From: Harmothoe impar
Lineage: Eukaryota; Annelida; Polychaeta; Phyllodocida; Polynoidae
Assembly: GCA_947462335.1 (NCBI GenBank)
Contig: OX381704.1
Span: 47,992,942-48,056,941 of the forward strand
Reading direction: 5' to 3'
Length of the DNA: 64,000 nt
Shown here: piece after piece, positions 57,401-64,000 of the stretch
How the letters are laid out: every line of letters starts with the position of its first letter
How positions within the stretch are numbered: position 1 is the stretch's first letter
Position numbers and translations under genes: made by a program
The notes under the pieces: model-generated
The model's database searches: none
Seen by the model: only the letters and a program-made list of their open reading frames with translations
Told to the model about the DNA's origin: nothing

Positions 57401-58904
57401 ACTGTAACCCCCGCATGGCTACCTCCATTAGACGCTCGAACGTACCGGGGGCATTGCACAGTCCAAAGGGCATAACAGTGAACTGGAACAACCCCCGGTG
57501 CGTCGAAAAAGCGGTCTTCTCCCGATCCTCCGGGGCCATGGCAACCTGCCAATAGCCGCTGACGAGGTCCATGGTACTGAACCACTTGGACCCCGCCAGG
57601 GTGTCCAGCGAATCATCGATGCGAGGCAGGGGGTAAGCATCCTTCACAGTGACCTCGTTAAGCTTCCGGTAATCGACGCAAAATCTCATGCTGCCGTCCT
57701 TCTTCCTAACGAGCACCACCGGTGATGCCCATGGTCCCTCTGCCTCCTCGATTACTCCGGCCATAAGCATCTTGTCCACCTCACTGTCCACCACGGCCCG
57801 GCGGTGCGGGGCGAGACGACGCGGCGGCATCCTAATGGGGGGGTGAGTCCCCGTACGGATCTTGTGTTGGACGGTGTTGGCGCGCCCCGTGTCTCCCGGC
57901 CTCAATTGGAAAGCCGCCCTATGGTGCATGAGGAGTTCTTCTAGGGCAGCCTTTCTCTCCTCTTCTACGCCTTCCGTCAAGGTTTGCAGTAAGGCCGCCG
58001 TTTCCTCCGTAGAAGGTTCTTGGGTAGAGGCCACCCTACAGTGCTCCCCTTCGCTCAGTGGAGCCGCCACTGTCGTTTCCACCTCTTCTATAGAGGCGAG
58101 CGTCATCTCTTTGTACACCACGACAGCATCTTGCCCTGGGTTGAATAGTCGGACCGGGGTTTCCGGCCGGGTGGTGTCTATAAGTGCTCGTCCGACCAGC
58201 AGACCTCTCGTTTCCTCCATTTCCCTCAGCCCTTCCACCAAGCCGAGCTCGCTTCCCTCCCAGTCCCCTACCAGATAGCCTGGTATGATGGACTCTTCCC
58301 CTGGCTGGATGACAGTAGTATAGGAGCTGATCACACGGCAGAAGGAGAGCTTCTCCTCCTCTTCTCCTCCCCACGTCTCCCTTAGTAGTCGCTCCCCGGC
58401 CACGTCCACCAAGAAGCCGCTTCCCCTCAAGAAGCGGGAACCCAGAATGGCATCGGTGGGGATTTCGGACAATTCAAATCCCACCCGGAAGGAGCCGTCG
58501 CCTATTTTTACCGAGACCGTCACGTGCCCGAATAGTTGTAAAGCTCTCCCCTCGACCGAGTAGACCCTCTCTGTGGTCCCGCTTAGTTCGCCTGGCTCAC
58601 CATGAGTCCGCCACCACGATAAGGAGAGCATATTAACCGTGGCGCCGGTGTCCACCAGACAACCGACGCTCTCGTTACCCATTCTCCCCTCAATTAGTAG
58701 GCCAGACCCTCCTCTTTCCAAGCGACCTTGTACCACCTCGGTCCTTCCCTCTATCGCCTCGACCCTACAGGGGGTGTCCTGCAGGGTCGATTCTAGTTTT
58801 CCGACAGCTGTGCGGTGGGTGGCAGTACGGCTGAAGAGGTCACGGGGACTGGCGCTACTCCGCCTGCATCCGCTACCGCCATGGCCTGCAGCCAGGATGG
58901 GCAA
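51471..58904 (-). CDS. pol: Pol polyprotein with a 1240-residue C-terminal extension
   Basis: 2477 codons, open. Protease CLVDTGATVNMLS (res 82-94); RT about 370-550 with FSTMDLVSGY and YLDD (508-511); RNase H DTDAS (655), TRREL Glu 698, TDH Asp 723; integrase zinc site H893, H900, C930, C933; core D962, D1022, E1058 (D-x35-E); GPWEVVG (GPF/Y module, 1199-1205). Ordinary gypsy pol ends near 1235. This one continues with a Ser/Arg-rich domain (RRRSRSRSPREG), a C2H2 finger WVCDAPGCGMAYTLKWSLTR + HKAEKH (about 1572), a second C-x5-C...H-x4-H finger, then Pro/Thr/Ser-rich sequence and a basic end. The Met at 58904 is probably not the real start; entry is likely by -1 shift from gag at about 58796. 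Confidence 0.95.
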   Translation of the reverse strand: MPILAAGHGGSGCRRSSASPRDLFSRTATHRTAVGKLESTLQDTPCRVEAIEGRTEVVQGRLERGGSGLLIEGRMGNESVGCLVDTGATVNMLSLSWWRTHGEPGELSGTTERVYSVEGRALQLFGHVTVSVKIGDGSFRVGFELSEIPTDAILGSRFLRGSGFLVDVAGERLLRETWGGEEEEKLSFCRVISSYTTVIQPGEESIIPGYLVGDWEGSELGLVEGLREMEETRGLLVGRALIDTTRPETPVRLFNPGQDAVVVYKEMTLASIEEVETTVAAPLSEGEHCRVASTQEPSTEETAALLQTLTEGVEEERKAALEELLMHHRAAFQLRPGDTGRANTVQHKIRTGTHPPIRMPPRRLAPHRRAVVDSEVDKMLMAGVIEEAEGPWASPVVLVRKKDGSMRFCVDYRKLNEVTVKDAYPLPRIDDSLDTLAGSKWFSTMDLVSGYWQVAMAPEDREKTAFSTHRGLFQFTVMPFGLCNAPGTFERLMEVAMRGLQWTSCLVYLDDIVVFSHDFEGHLRRLGEVLERLEAAGLKVKPSKCQLARREVGFLGHVVSEAGIATDPEKIKSIRDWPIPQSLTEVRSFVGLASYYRSFVPDFATIAKPLTSLADKGRIFRWNEDCEGAFRMLQKLLMTAPILGYPEDEGQIVLDTDASNFGLGAVLSQVQGEKEVVLSYGSRTLDPAERNYCVTRRELLGIIFGLKKFRHYLLGRNVLIRTDHAALKWVMAFKEPEGQIARWISIMGTYDYKIEHRPGRLHGNADGLSRIPCRQCGRTDEEDGEIPPSVRAITRQGASDPEVAEPVREAWVKDQREDAVVGRVYRWVEEGITPSAEELAAEGYPIKCLASQLGRLQLKRELLGRWWFVPGSPRVFQVLVPEGRKKEAWESAHGGGIVGHFGRDRTIRKLQQRWYWPDFRREVTYWTATCEVCLQRKPAPHPRKAPMGHVGVGLPMERMAIDVMGPLPLTPRGNKYIVVMADYFTKWAEAVALPNQEAATVARALVETVICRLGCPTTLHSDQGRNFQSHLFREVVSLLGIQQTRTCAFNPRSDGLVERANRTIEALLSAVVAEDQKDWDVHLPMVLSAYRSSVHSTTGITPNMMMLGRETNTPLDLLYPETEEGVGGSEVGYVASLRKGTAAAHAVARESIGVAVSRQKRNYDGRAVLQDIPVGSTVYYHHPGRKVGRSPKLQRLWTGPWEVVGKVSATVYHIKNGRKMRVVPYDQLKVVPPRPEGMAEDTPVSVRMVTAYPSPATTPQPTGLPSSAAVSSARSFQPEAPGGGIVSSAANEFPGAPRDGASVASSARKVWHTGTAEGRASSVLRRRREKTKEMTRKKGPGGGFTIPKGRKGDRSPSRGRKSPLDFPRKDSKTTFNRSSAHKTPAEEPSQSRSLSRDHPSARESRAERDQNTAILENSRHSAVSSSSRDHSARERTRMDGKECSAGGTKDRRRSRSRSPREGKSDHHSKTSSARSSREQASSAAPSAAEAGVGKVVAASAAKASSRGATSSTSKDVAAAAAKTSSTTSSSRDKPKAPSASSRSSTSSSSSKGGKSPAAGRKKAPKGPSPTASWVCDAPGCGMAYTLKWSLTRHKAEKHSSQSMGWMCPFGTECGGGDGSNPYASVRKGDLPRHLRGFHRNEGGPEYEWAAEGGEKSMPLPYPIIPTVKARSLSREGRGASRSPSAGSSRGVKRTASASLTPAPKRVAATSASRGRSATPKRTTSSAAPTKGTLQEPTTPASVAHRLGPAVVPPSSPPKSPPRRVVVTTVTTTPPRGEETPPRAARSRSETATTPSTPPRRVMLPRTEEAESGLAPELAEQGTSSVGSLGASPAFSLGSPGPLPPTLASSWGEEAAAAARNLMLSMATPPTPSATARLHSGVSAPSRSHAEDEIIAASEAVLAELQSHPLEKRSPEEKAAATHALSATSRRLQEAILQKKLDIYLSFGSGPGEREALRARGLDVPTVPAQQTPPPYPTSTTPPATGTPTASRAAAEGSPPPKTSTPPPRTTSTPTTTETAAGGSTATDPSPRDRPLESLTYCQLSLDGDTPPGSPSQLLALPSAEEPEFYVDLTKGGKEPSDLRHPEQEGVTWDAATATWVPLSARGEPRTQVAPSVEPSGSRTPTPGSPSQPATTAPQGGSDTPTAPLLVQPEPRPPVPTVRLPTCGGTRLGSSRRSRSRAEGAPALPTTAEGASTAPTPMYLPGEVVTAIRRHCRDGEGAYIHPGRTQEGVWDRRLSLLLPPRSPTLCVEWSPFDPPRATTFLPIPAEENIPVADEEETTALPEEWRSPAPTAPAPTVRRAAPRPHQQWGGVQVPRKYKEKAEEDLAAGGTASAPRCPAPSTNTQTPPGGRRPARAPRPPASAAVLGPHHPRATWMPWWWVQDRDPNRLERWGAFILPPLSMGDEFSATGGEIMSRLRVIEPGVYDVIASITTRYHLRSAQPAGPRRSPRLAARSPLPTKSPRQVSHAYLSRIERN
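54000..54190 (-). other. pol: Two zinc-finger motifs in the Pol extension
   Basis: First finger: C-x4-C-x12-H-x4-H (CDAPGC ... HKAEKH). Second: WMCPFGTEC, then DLPRHLRGFH (C-x5-C, about 24 residues, H-x4-H). Both are read on the minus strand in the pol frame and follow a Lys/Ser-rich basic stretch. Nucleic-acid binding is inferred. Confidence 0.8.
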
Positions 58905-61012
58905 TTACCCCTCCGGTGCCCCAGAGCCGCGCAGTGGTAACAGCGCGTTTCCGACAACGGCAACCGAGGTCGGTCGGGACGAGCCGGCCTGCTTCCGCTG
59001 CCCCGGTCACTGCTTCTCTCGCTCCTCCCTTCCCGTCCGGCCAGGGCGGTAGTAACTGTCTCGCGGAATTTCGCGTTCTCGGCCCTCTCTCGCTGCGCCT
59101 CCTTCTGCACTGTTTCCAGCGCTTCCCCCATAGTTTGGCCGGTGGCCCTCACTGTCTGTTGTGCCCCGTAGGGGCGCATACAGGCCTCCGCGTGGAGGGC
59201 CACTTGTACGGCGTCCAGCAAGGTCTTAGCCTGTGACTGGTGTATCCAAAATTGAAGTTGCTGATCTTTCAAACTCTCAATGAACCGATCTTTGGCCATC
59301 ACGTCTATGGTGGCCAGGTCGGCTTGTGGGTACGCCAAGCGGGTGTACCTCTCCACCTCCTCCGCATGGGCCTGGAGGCACTCCCCCTTGTTCCGCTCTT
59401 TCGCTCTCAGTTTAGCTTTATACATGGCAGCCTGGTTAGGTGGCTGGAATCGAGAGACCAACCCGGCTCGTAGCTTCTCATACCCGCTGGTTGCTGGGTC
59501 GATCCCCGATAGTATCCGTCGGGCGACTCCCGTGAGACTAAGTCCCAGGAAGATCCCAGCCGTCCTATCGTCCCAGTTGTTAGCCAGGATGCATAGCCCG
59601 AAGTGGGCTAGATACTCGGCCAGGGGTGTAGTCCCATCGTACTTGGAGGGGGTAGTAACTGGTTTCATAACCTTTTCATAGCCCCACGGTCCCTGGCCTG
59701 AACCGGAAGGGACCCTGCTGTTGTACGATGGTTGGGCTATTTCCTCCCTTGATGGCCACTGCATCACCCCTCCTGATACGCCGATGGGGTCGGAGGACCA
59801 CGGAGCAGACTTCATCTCCCCTGGGAAGGAGACCGATGGTGTCGCCCCGGAGGCGGGGGCAGTCAGTATTCCAGGCCAGCTCACATTACGCACAAGGGAA
59901 GAGCGTCCCAAACCTGGTTCGCTCCCGGAGGGCAAGACCCCCCTTACCCGCGGGTCCCCCTCCCTCTCTGCCTCTCTCCAATTGGAGGGAGCAGAACTCG
60001 GGTCGCCTCCGCTGATCCCTCTTCCTGACGCCCTAGACATCTCTGTCTGCACCGCAGCCCTATACGCCGACTCCCTACGTGCCACCTCTTCCCTGGCCGC
60101 GTCCACCTTGGCTATCTCTTTCCGGACGGCTACGGCCCGTAGGGCCTCCTCCTCTGCTTCCTCAGCCATTTCTAGCTGTCGAGAGATCTCCTCCTCCCTC
60201 CTCCTGTTCTCCTCTTCTGCCTGCCTCTGCTGGATTTCTATCTCCCTCAATCTCTTTTCCCTCTCCTCTAGGGCGGATCTCTGCTCCCGCTCTAGCCTTT
60301 GAGCTATTCCTTCTAACTCCGCCTGCTGTTGTCTCTCTCTGTCCCTGCTTAGCACTGCTTCCCTCACTCGGGCCCTCACTAGGGCCAACACGTCCTCTCC
60401 CTCCACGTCGGTTGGGCCCCGTGCGGAGGAGCCAGCTGCGGAGGAGACGATGCCGCCCCCTGGCGCTTCGGATCGGAACGACCGTGCGGAGGAAACCGCT
60501 GCGGAGGAGCCAGCTGCGGAGGAAGCAACGCTGGCGCCATCTCTCGGCGCCCCCGGGAACTCGTTAGCTGCGGAGGAGACGATGCCGCCCCCTGGCGCTT
60601 CGGATCGGAACGACTGTGCGGAGGCTACGGCTTCTTTTTGGGACGACGGCGCGGAGGAGTTGCTTGGCCCGGCCTCTTCCCTTCCTTCCGGGAGGGATGT
60701 AGCTGGTTCCAAGGGCAAGGTATCCTCTCCTTCCCCTGCTGGTTTTGGTAGCCAGACAGCTCTTCCATCCCCTACGGCGCCCAGGTCCCCTCTCTCTCCT
60801 AACCTCCTTCCTTCCTCCAGGGCTGCCATCCTTCTATCCTCTCCTTCTCTCCATCTCAATACCCAATCCCGCTGCCTCTGCGCCTCCAGCTCGGTGAGCC
60901 TACCGTAACCTGGAGGAGGTATTGCTGAAGGAGTCCCACTAAAAAAAATGTCTTCTCCTACTGCCATCTCACAGTCTCCTTTCTCCAACTCAAAAGCCCT
61001 CTTGTTCTCCAT
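58793..61012 (-). CDS. gag: Gag polyprotein
   Basis: 739 codons from ATG at 61012, 38 bases inside the 5' LTR boundary. Residues 115-200 are Ser/Ala-rich and contain an internal duplication (FRSEAPGGGIVSSAA twice). 225-325 is a charged coiled coil (EREQRSALEEREKRLREIEI). 453-615 is a retrotransposon capsid-like region (PSKYDGTTPLAEYLAHFGLC, FIESLKDQQLQFWI). 691-704 is a CCHC zinc knuckle CYHCAALGHRRGNC (C-x2-C-x4-H-x4-C). It packages element RNA and forms the particle. The stop overlaps pol by 112 nt. Confidence 0.95.
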   Translation of the reverse strand: MENKRAFELEKGDCEMAVGEDIFFSGTPSAIPPPGYGRLTELEAQRQRDWVLRWREGEDRRMAALEEGRRLGERGDLGAVGDGRAVWLPKPAGEGEDTLPLEPATSLPEGREEAGPSNSSAPSSQKEAVASAQSFRSEAPGGGIVSSAANEFPGAPRDGASVASSAAGSSAAVSSARSFRSEAPGGGIVSSAAGSSARGPTDVEGEDVLALVRARVREAVLSRDRERQQQAELEGIAQRLEREQRSALEEREKRLREIEIQQRQAEEENRRREEEISRQLEMAEEAEEEALRAVAVRKEIAKVDAAREEVARRESAYRAAVQTEMSRASGRGISGGDPSSAPSNWREAEREGDPRVRGVLPSGSEPGLGRSSLVRNVSWPGILTAPASGATPSVSFPGEMKSAPWSSDPIGVSGGVMQWPSREEIAQPSYNSRVPSGSGQGPWGYEKVMKPVTTPSKYDGTTPLAEYLAHFGLCILANNWDDRTAGIFLGLSLTGVARRILSGIDPATSGYEKLRAGLVSRFQPPNQAAMYKAKLRAKERNKGECLQAHAEEVERYTRLAYPQADLATIDVMAKDRFIESLKDQQLQFWIHQSQAKTLLDAVQVALHAEACMRPYGAQQTVRATGQTMGEALETVQKEAQRERAENAKFRETVTTALAGREGRSERSSDRGSGSRPARPDRPRLPLSETRCYHCAALGHRRGNCPSWLQAMAVADAGGVAPVPVTSSAVLPPTAQLSEN
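58796..58802 (-). promoter_or_regulatory. Candidate -1 frameshift site at the gag stop
   Basis: The gag frame ends TCG GAA AAC TAG on the minus strand. GGAAAAC lies directly before the stop, and pol is open in the -1 frame across it. It is close to, but not exactly, the X-XXY-YYZ slippery heptamer, because the first three bases are GGA. The frame relation is seen; the mechanism is inferred. Confidence 0.5.
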
Positions 61013-61031
61013 CTTGGGCGTTTTTCTGCTG

Positions 61032-61049
61032 TTTTAACCGCTGTCACCA
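61032..61049 (-). promoter_or_regulatory. Primer-binding site, tRNA-Leu-like
   Basis: On the minus strand, one base after the 5' LTR, TGGTGACAGCGGTTAAAA. The first 13 bases agree at 12 positions with the complement of the 3' end of animal tRNA-Leu (AAG type) as I recall it (TGGTGGCAGCGGT). Confidence 0.6.
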
Positions 61050-61050
61050 C

Positions 61051-61345
61051 TGTAATAGAACTAGAAGGCGAATGCTTAACTAGGAAAGAAACACGATGAG
61101 AGGAAGTAGTATGAGAAGTAAGTATATATTGTCACTAAACATCAACAGTTACATAGGTGTATATATCAGATTTGCAAGGAGCGACCGCTATCTATGAGCT
61201 CTAGAGTAGAACTGCCGGACTTCCTCCGCACGGCGCCTTATATGCCTCCGCGCGCCAGTGGCGCCACCTCTCGGCGCCGCCCGGAACCCCTCCTCCGCAC
61301 GGCGTGCGGAGGAGCGCGGAGCCAGCTATCCTCGGCTCCGCTACA
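61051..61345 (-). repeat. 5' LTR, with promoter
   Basis: 295 bp; TG...CA ends. Minus-strand TATA-like GCATATAAGG at 61236-61245 is flanked by GTGCGGAGGA and GCGGAGG repeats. Transcription would start shortly downstream and run left. Confidence 0.96.
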
Positions 61346-61715
61346 GTTGTGATTGTGTGGACAAGGTGTCTTTTAACCTATAAACACCAGGGCCATCGTT
61401 AGTGCAGAGTGCGAATGAGTTGTGATTGTGTGGACAAGGTGTCTTTTAACCTATAAACACCAGGGCCATCGTTAGTGCAGAGTGTGAATGAGTTGTGAGT
61501 GTGTGGACAAGGTGTCTTTTAACCTATAAACACCAGGGCCATCGTTAGTGCAGAGTGTGAATGAGTTGTGATTGTGTGGACAAGGTGTCTTTTAACCTAT
61601 AAACACCAGGGCCATCGTTAGTGCAGAGTGTGAATGAGTTGTGATTGTGTGGACAAGGTGTCTTTTAACCTATAAACACCAGGGCCATCGTTAGTGCAGA
61701 GTGTGAATGAGTTGT
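61346..61715. repeat. 73-bp minisatellite, right part, 5 units
   Basis: Units start at 61346, 61419, 61492, 61565 and 61638 (GTTGTGATTGTGTGGACAAG ...), almost identical. Joined to 50414-50489 they form a continuous array of six, interrupted by the retrotransposon. Confidence 0.95.
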
Positions 61716-63963
61716 GTGGTTCACCCACAGATATAAGTCATCTGCATGTAGCTAATTAGAGCTACTTCCAGAATAGCGCAGTGTCAAGTGTTCCCTTGGT
61801 GACTAATTAACAGTTCAACTGAAACAGGGCGAACAGCTACTTTTAGCACTCTGACGCGTCCTCAGGTTTCCCGCCGGCTAAAAATGGATGTGTTCCGAGT
61901 AACTCATGGTCAGAACATTTCGGTTAATAGGTACATTTATTTTCTGTCCGCTGTTATATATATGAACTACCCAACAATTGATGCACGGATATCTGTACAT
62001 ATCTGGGTCTCACAAATGATTAATTTGACAATGGTAAACGCATTTTTGGGGTTTGAAAATCGTTATTCCTGACATATTTAGGTATTATTTAGGCATGGCC
62101 TGGTTTTCTTATGACAATCCATCATGATTACTTTTGATATTCTTAATATACCAGTACGTGCATACCGGTAGGTATGAAATAGATCTGTTTTCAGACATGT
62201 AGATATTTGTCCATTTATACTTGGGCACCCAGTCTCTACCACGTATGGGTAAGGCTTGGGGCTAGTGGTATGTGACTATTGATACATAGGTGACTGTTGG
62301 TGGCTCAGGTATATATTATAAGACTTATAGGTATATTATAGTTCCCACACAAGCCCTGATTTTAGCGGACCGGACTGTGACATATTTGCTCAGTAGATTA
62401 ACTGTCAGATTGTTCTGGAGCATTCACTGTACACACGTGAAGTTGCCTCCATGTGAAGTGTGTGATTGTGTGGGGCAGGAGTCGATGGGCCTTCGTTAAG
62501 GTGGGCTCCAACTTGTGGAGTCACAGAAGCATATTACATGCAGAGAGCGCTCTGTCCACACCCCAACCTTGGGGTATTGATTCTTAATGTAGCACGTCAA
62601 TAGTGTCAGCCCGGATGGCAGCCTACCACCTCTATGTGCTTAATTGATCTCCTCCCATGGGTGGAGGTCAACCCCAGCGTGCAGTTGATTGGAGCCTGAG
62701 CTGCTCTGAGTTAGTGCCTGGACTGCTCAGGTATGATAAATAATACTCAACTCTGAATGAGCACATCAGAATAATCTGCCTTCTGATGTGGGAGCATTTT
62801 CACCCGTTGAATCATTCTGAATACATTATGACAATTATCAATCCTTTAAGGACAGCATATTGGTAATGATGTAGTATGCCCATTGTCGCCATACTACATG
62901 AATCGATAATTACTCGCCAGGACTGCCTTCAAGCATCATGCCGATTCTATAGGGTTGATACACGCTCGAAGGGTTGGCATGATGTATGAATACATCTTAG
63001 CTGGATAATTTATATAAAGTAGGTATAACGAAGGACACACAATCGGTACAAGTACTGTGTGTGAATCCCACGAAAATAAGGTTTATCAAGCGACCAAGAT
63101 ACCTGGACACACAGATATTCCTGCTTTAAATAAACACAAAACATGTCCATCAAAATAGAACGTATGCATGCACCAAATGTAAGGCGTGGGTGGAGGTCTG
63201 TAGTATTCGCACTAGTTAACGTTATCAGTTGAGATAGACCATTCCATATACATTGCCTATACAGCACAGTAGAAGCAACAAAGCACTAGATAGGGCTGTA
63301 TATGTTTTTCTATCTCAGTAATTTTGACAATTTATCACTGTTTAAGCACTTGTGTTATCAGGCAATTTGGTGTTTCATGTGCCAGGTGCGGTCAGGTCAG
63401 TAAACAACATCACATGCCCTACCATGGTGATTTGACAGATGTCCCCAAATGTTGGTATCAGTGATAGGGCCGAGAATCGATTTACAAACTGATAGTGATA
63501 GGGAGAGAGGTGAGAGATGACTAAAACTCTGCTCAATGAAAGTTGAAACTGCATCAAGGGAACTTGTATTGAAAAAAGGGTATAGTTGATAACTAGGTAC
63601 TATCACGGATATCATTCTCAGTGCCTTAATTCTTAGTCCTAGGCCATCACAACCAACATGTGCACTAAAATAAATGAACACAAAACAGCAAAGAAAAAAA
63701 ACATATCCTGCTGTTGGAATAGAGATTTTCTCCAGGTTAAAAACAAATCAGTCCTGATCCCAGATCGATTATTGGCATCGAAATTTAAAATCAGCTTACG
63801 GCATCAGTGTACACCATGAAAACACGGAAAACGGCCCTGTATACAAAACACACAGGTACAGTGTGTGTGTGCGTTAGGGGAGGGGGGGGGGATTTACAAC
63901 GCCCTGGAGTAGCGGGGGTGGGTCACGACAAGGTAGTATGTAGATGTTTACTAACAATTCCAG
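61716..63963. other. Non-coding DNA without recognised features
   Basis: AT-rich, with short open frames lacking family resemblance. A short G-rich run lies at 63876-63891. Confidence 0.45.
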
Positions 63964-64000
63964 GCACGGGCTCCCCTGTACTCAGGGTTACGAGGGCCTC
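63964..64000 (+). CDS. Possible exon running off the right edge
   Basis: A textbook branch point TACTAAC followed by AATTCCAG precedes 37 GC-rich bases that are open in all three frames. The composition jump and acceptor suggest an exon of a downstream gene. Too short to identify. Confidence 0.3.

Larger units (their letters stand above)
50490..61345 (-). mobile_element. Complete Ty3/gypsy LTR retrotransposon, 10.86 kb
   Basis: Order on the minus strand: 5' LTR (61051-61345), primer-binding site, gag, pol in the -1 frame (protease, RT, RNase H, integrase, giant C-terminal extension), 3' untranslated part with a direct repeat, polypurine tract, 3' LTR (50490-50784). Reverse transcriptase before integrase defines Ty3/gypsy order. 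The LTRs are the same length and look identical, both frames are open and the 4-bp target duplication is intact, so the insertion should be recent and the element possibly still active. The element is GC- and CpG-rich, in contrast with the AT-rich host DNA. No envelope-like gene is seen. Confidence 0.95.

Noticed and set aside
59721..60908. Plus-strand frames opposite gag
   Set aside because: Antisense shadows of the repetitive, GC-rich gag N-terminal half.
61346..61715. Tandem 73-bp units as part of the retrotransposon LTR
   Set aside because: The LTR ends at CTACA followed by the target duplication. The same unit exists on the other side of the element, so the array belongs to the host.

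Overview
The window is animal nuclear DNA: an AT-rich background, small exons split by long GT-AG introns, many mini- and microsatellites, short inverted-repeat transposons, tRNA-derived SINE-like sequences and one LTR retrotransposon. The protein sequences point to an invertebrate bilaterian (mollusc, brachiopod, annelid, hemichordate or cephalochordate are all possible). I cannot name the species from the sequence alone.

From 6614 to 40452 the plus strand carries most of one gene: a phosphatidylinositol-specific phospholipase C beta of the PLCB1/2/3 class, the Gq-activated enzyme that cleaves PIP2 into IP3 and diacylglycerol. I could place 31 core exons, counting the swappable pair once, plus an 18-nt microexon and two weaker cassette candidates. 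The core exons join without a frame break into 1385 codons plus a stop. They run from the end of the PH domain through EF hands, catalytic X box, acidic X/Y linker, Y box, C2 domain, Gq-binding helix-turn-helix, a long proline/serine linker and the coiled-coil C-terminal domain, to a terminal T-K-L class I PDZ ligand. The first roughly 90 residues are not in the window, so the promoter and first exons lie upstream. The most notable feature of the gene is a tandem pair of 85-nt exons (15646-15730 and 16245-16329). They encode two versions of the same 28-residue end of the catalytic X box and cannot both be used without breaking the frame.

From 40453 to 50413 is the 3' UTR and intergenic DNA. 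It holds a nested miniature transposon in the 3' UTR, a SINE-like element and a CpG-rich promoter-like patch near 47.4-47.75 kb that could start a second plus-strand gene. A possible exon begins at the extreme right edge (63964).

From 50490 to 61345 lies a complete 10.86-kb Ty3/gypsy LTR retrotransposon on the minus strand. It has two 295-bp LTRs that look identical base for base, a 4-bp target duplication (GTTG), a primer-binding site, a polypurine tract, an open gag (739 codons) and an open pol (2477 codons) in the -1 frame. It sits inside a 73-bp minisatellite, whose unit is rebuilt exactly when the element is removed. After the integrase, pol continues in frame for about 1240 residues with an RS/serine-rich region and two C2H2-type zinc fingers. 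A GC-rich DNA module and the heptamer TGCGGAG recur in the LTRs, in gag and in this extension. An apparently recent retrotransposon with a very large zinc-finger extension and shared LTR/ORF modules, together with the swappable catalytic exon of the PLC gene, are the two things here most worth following up.
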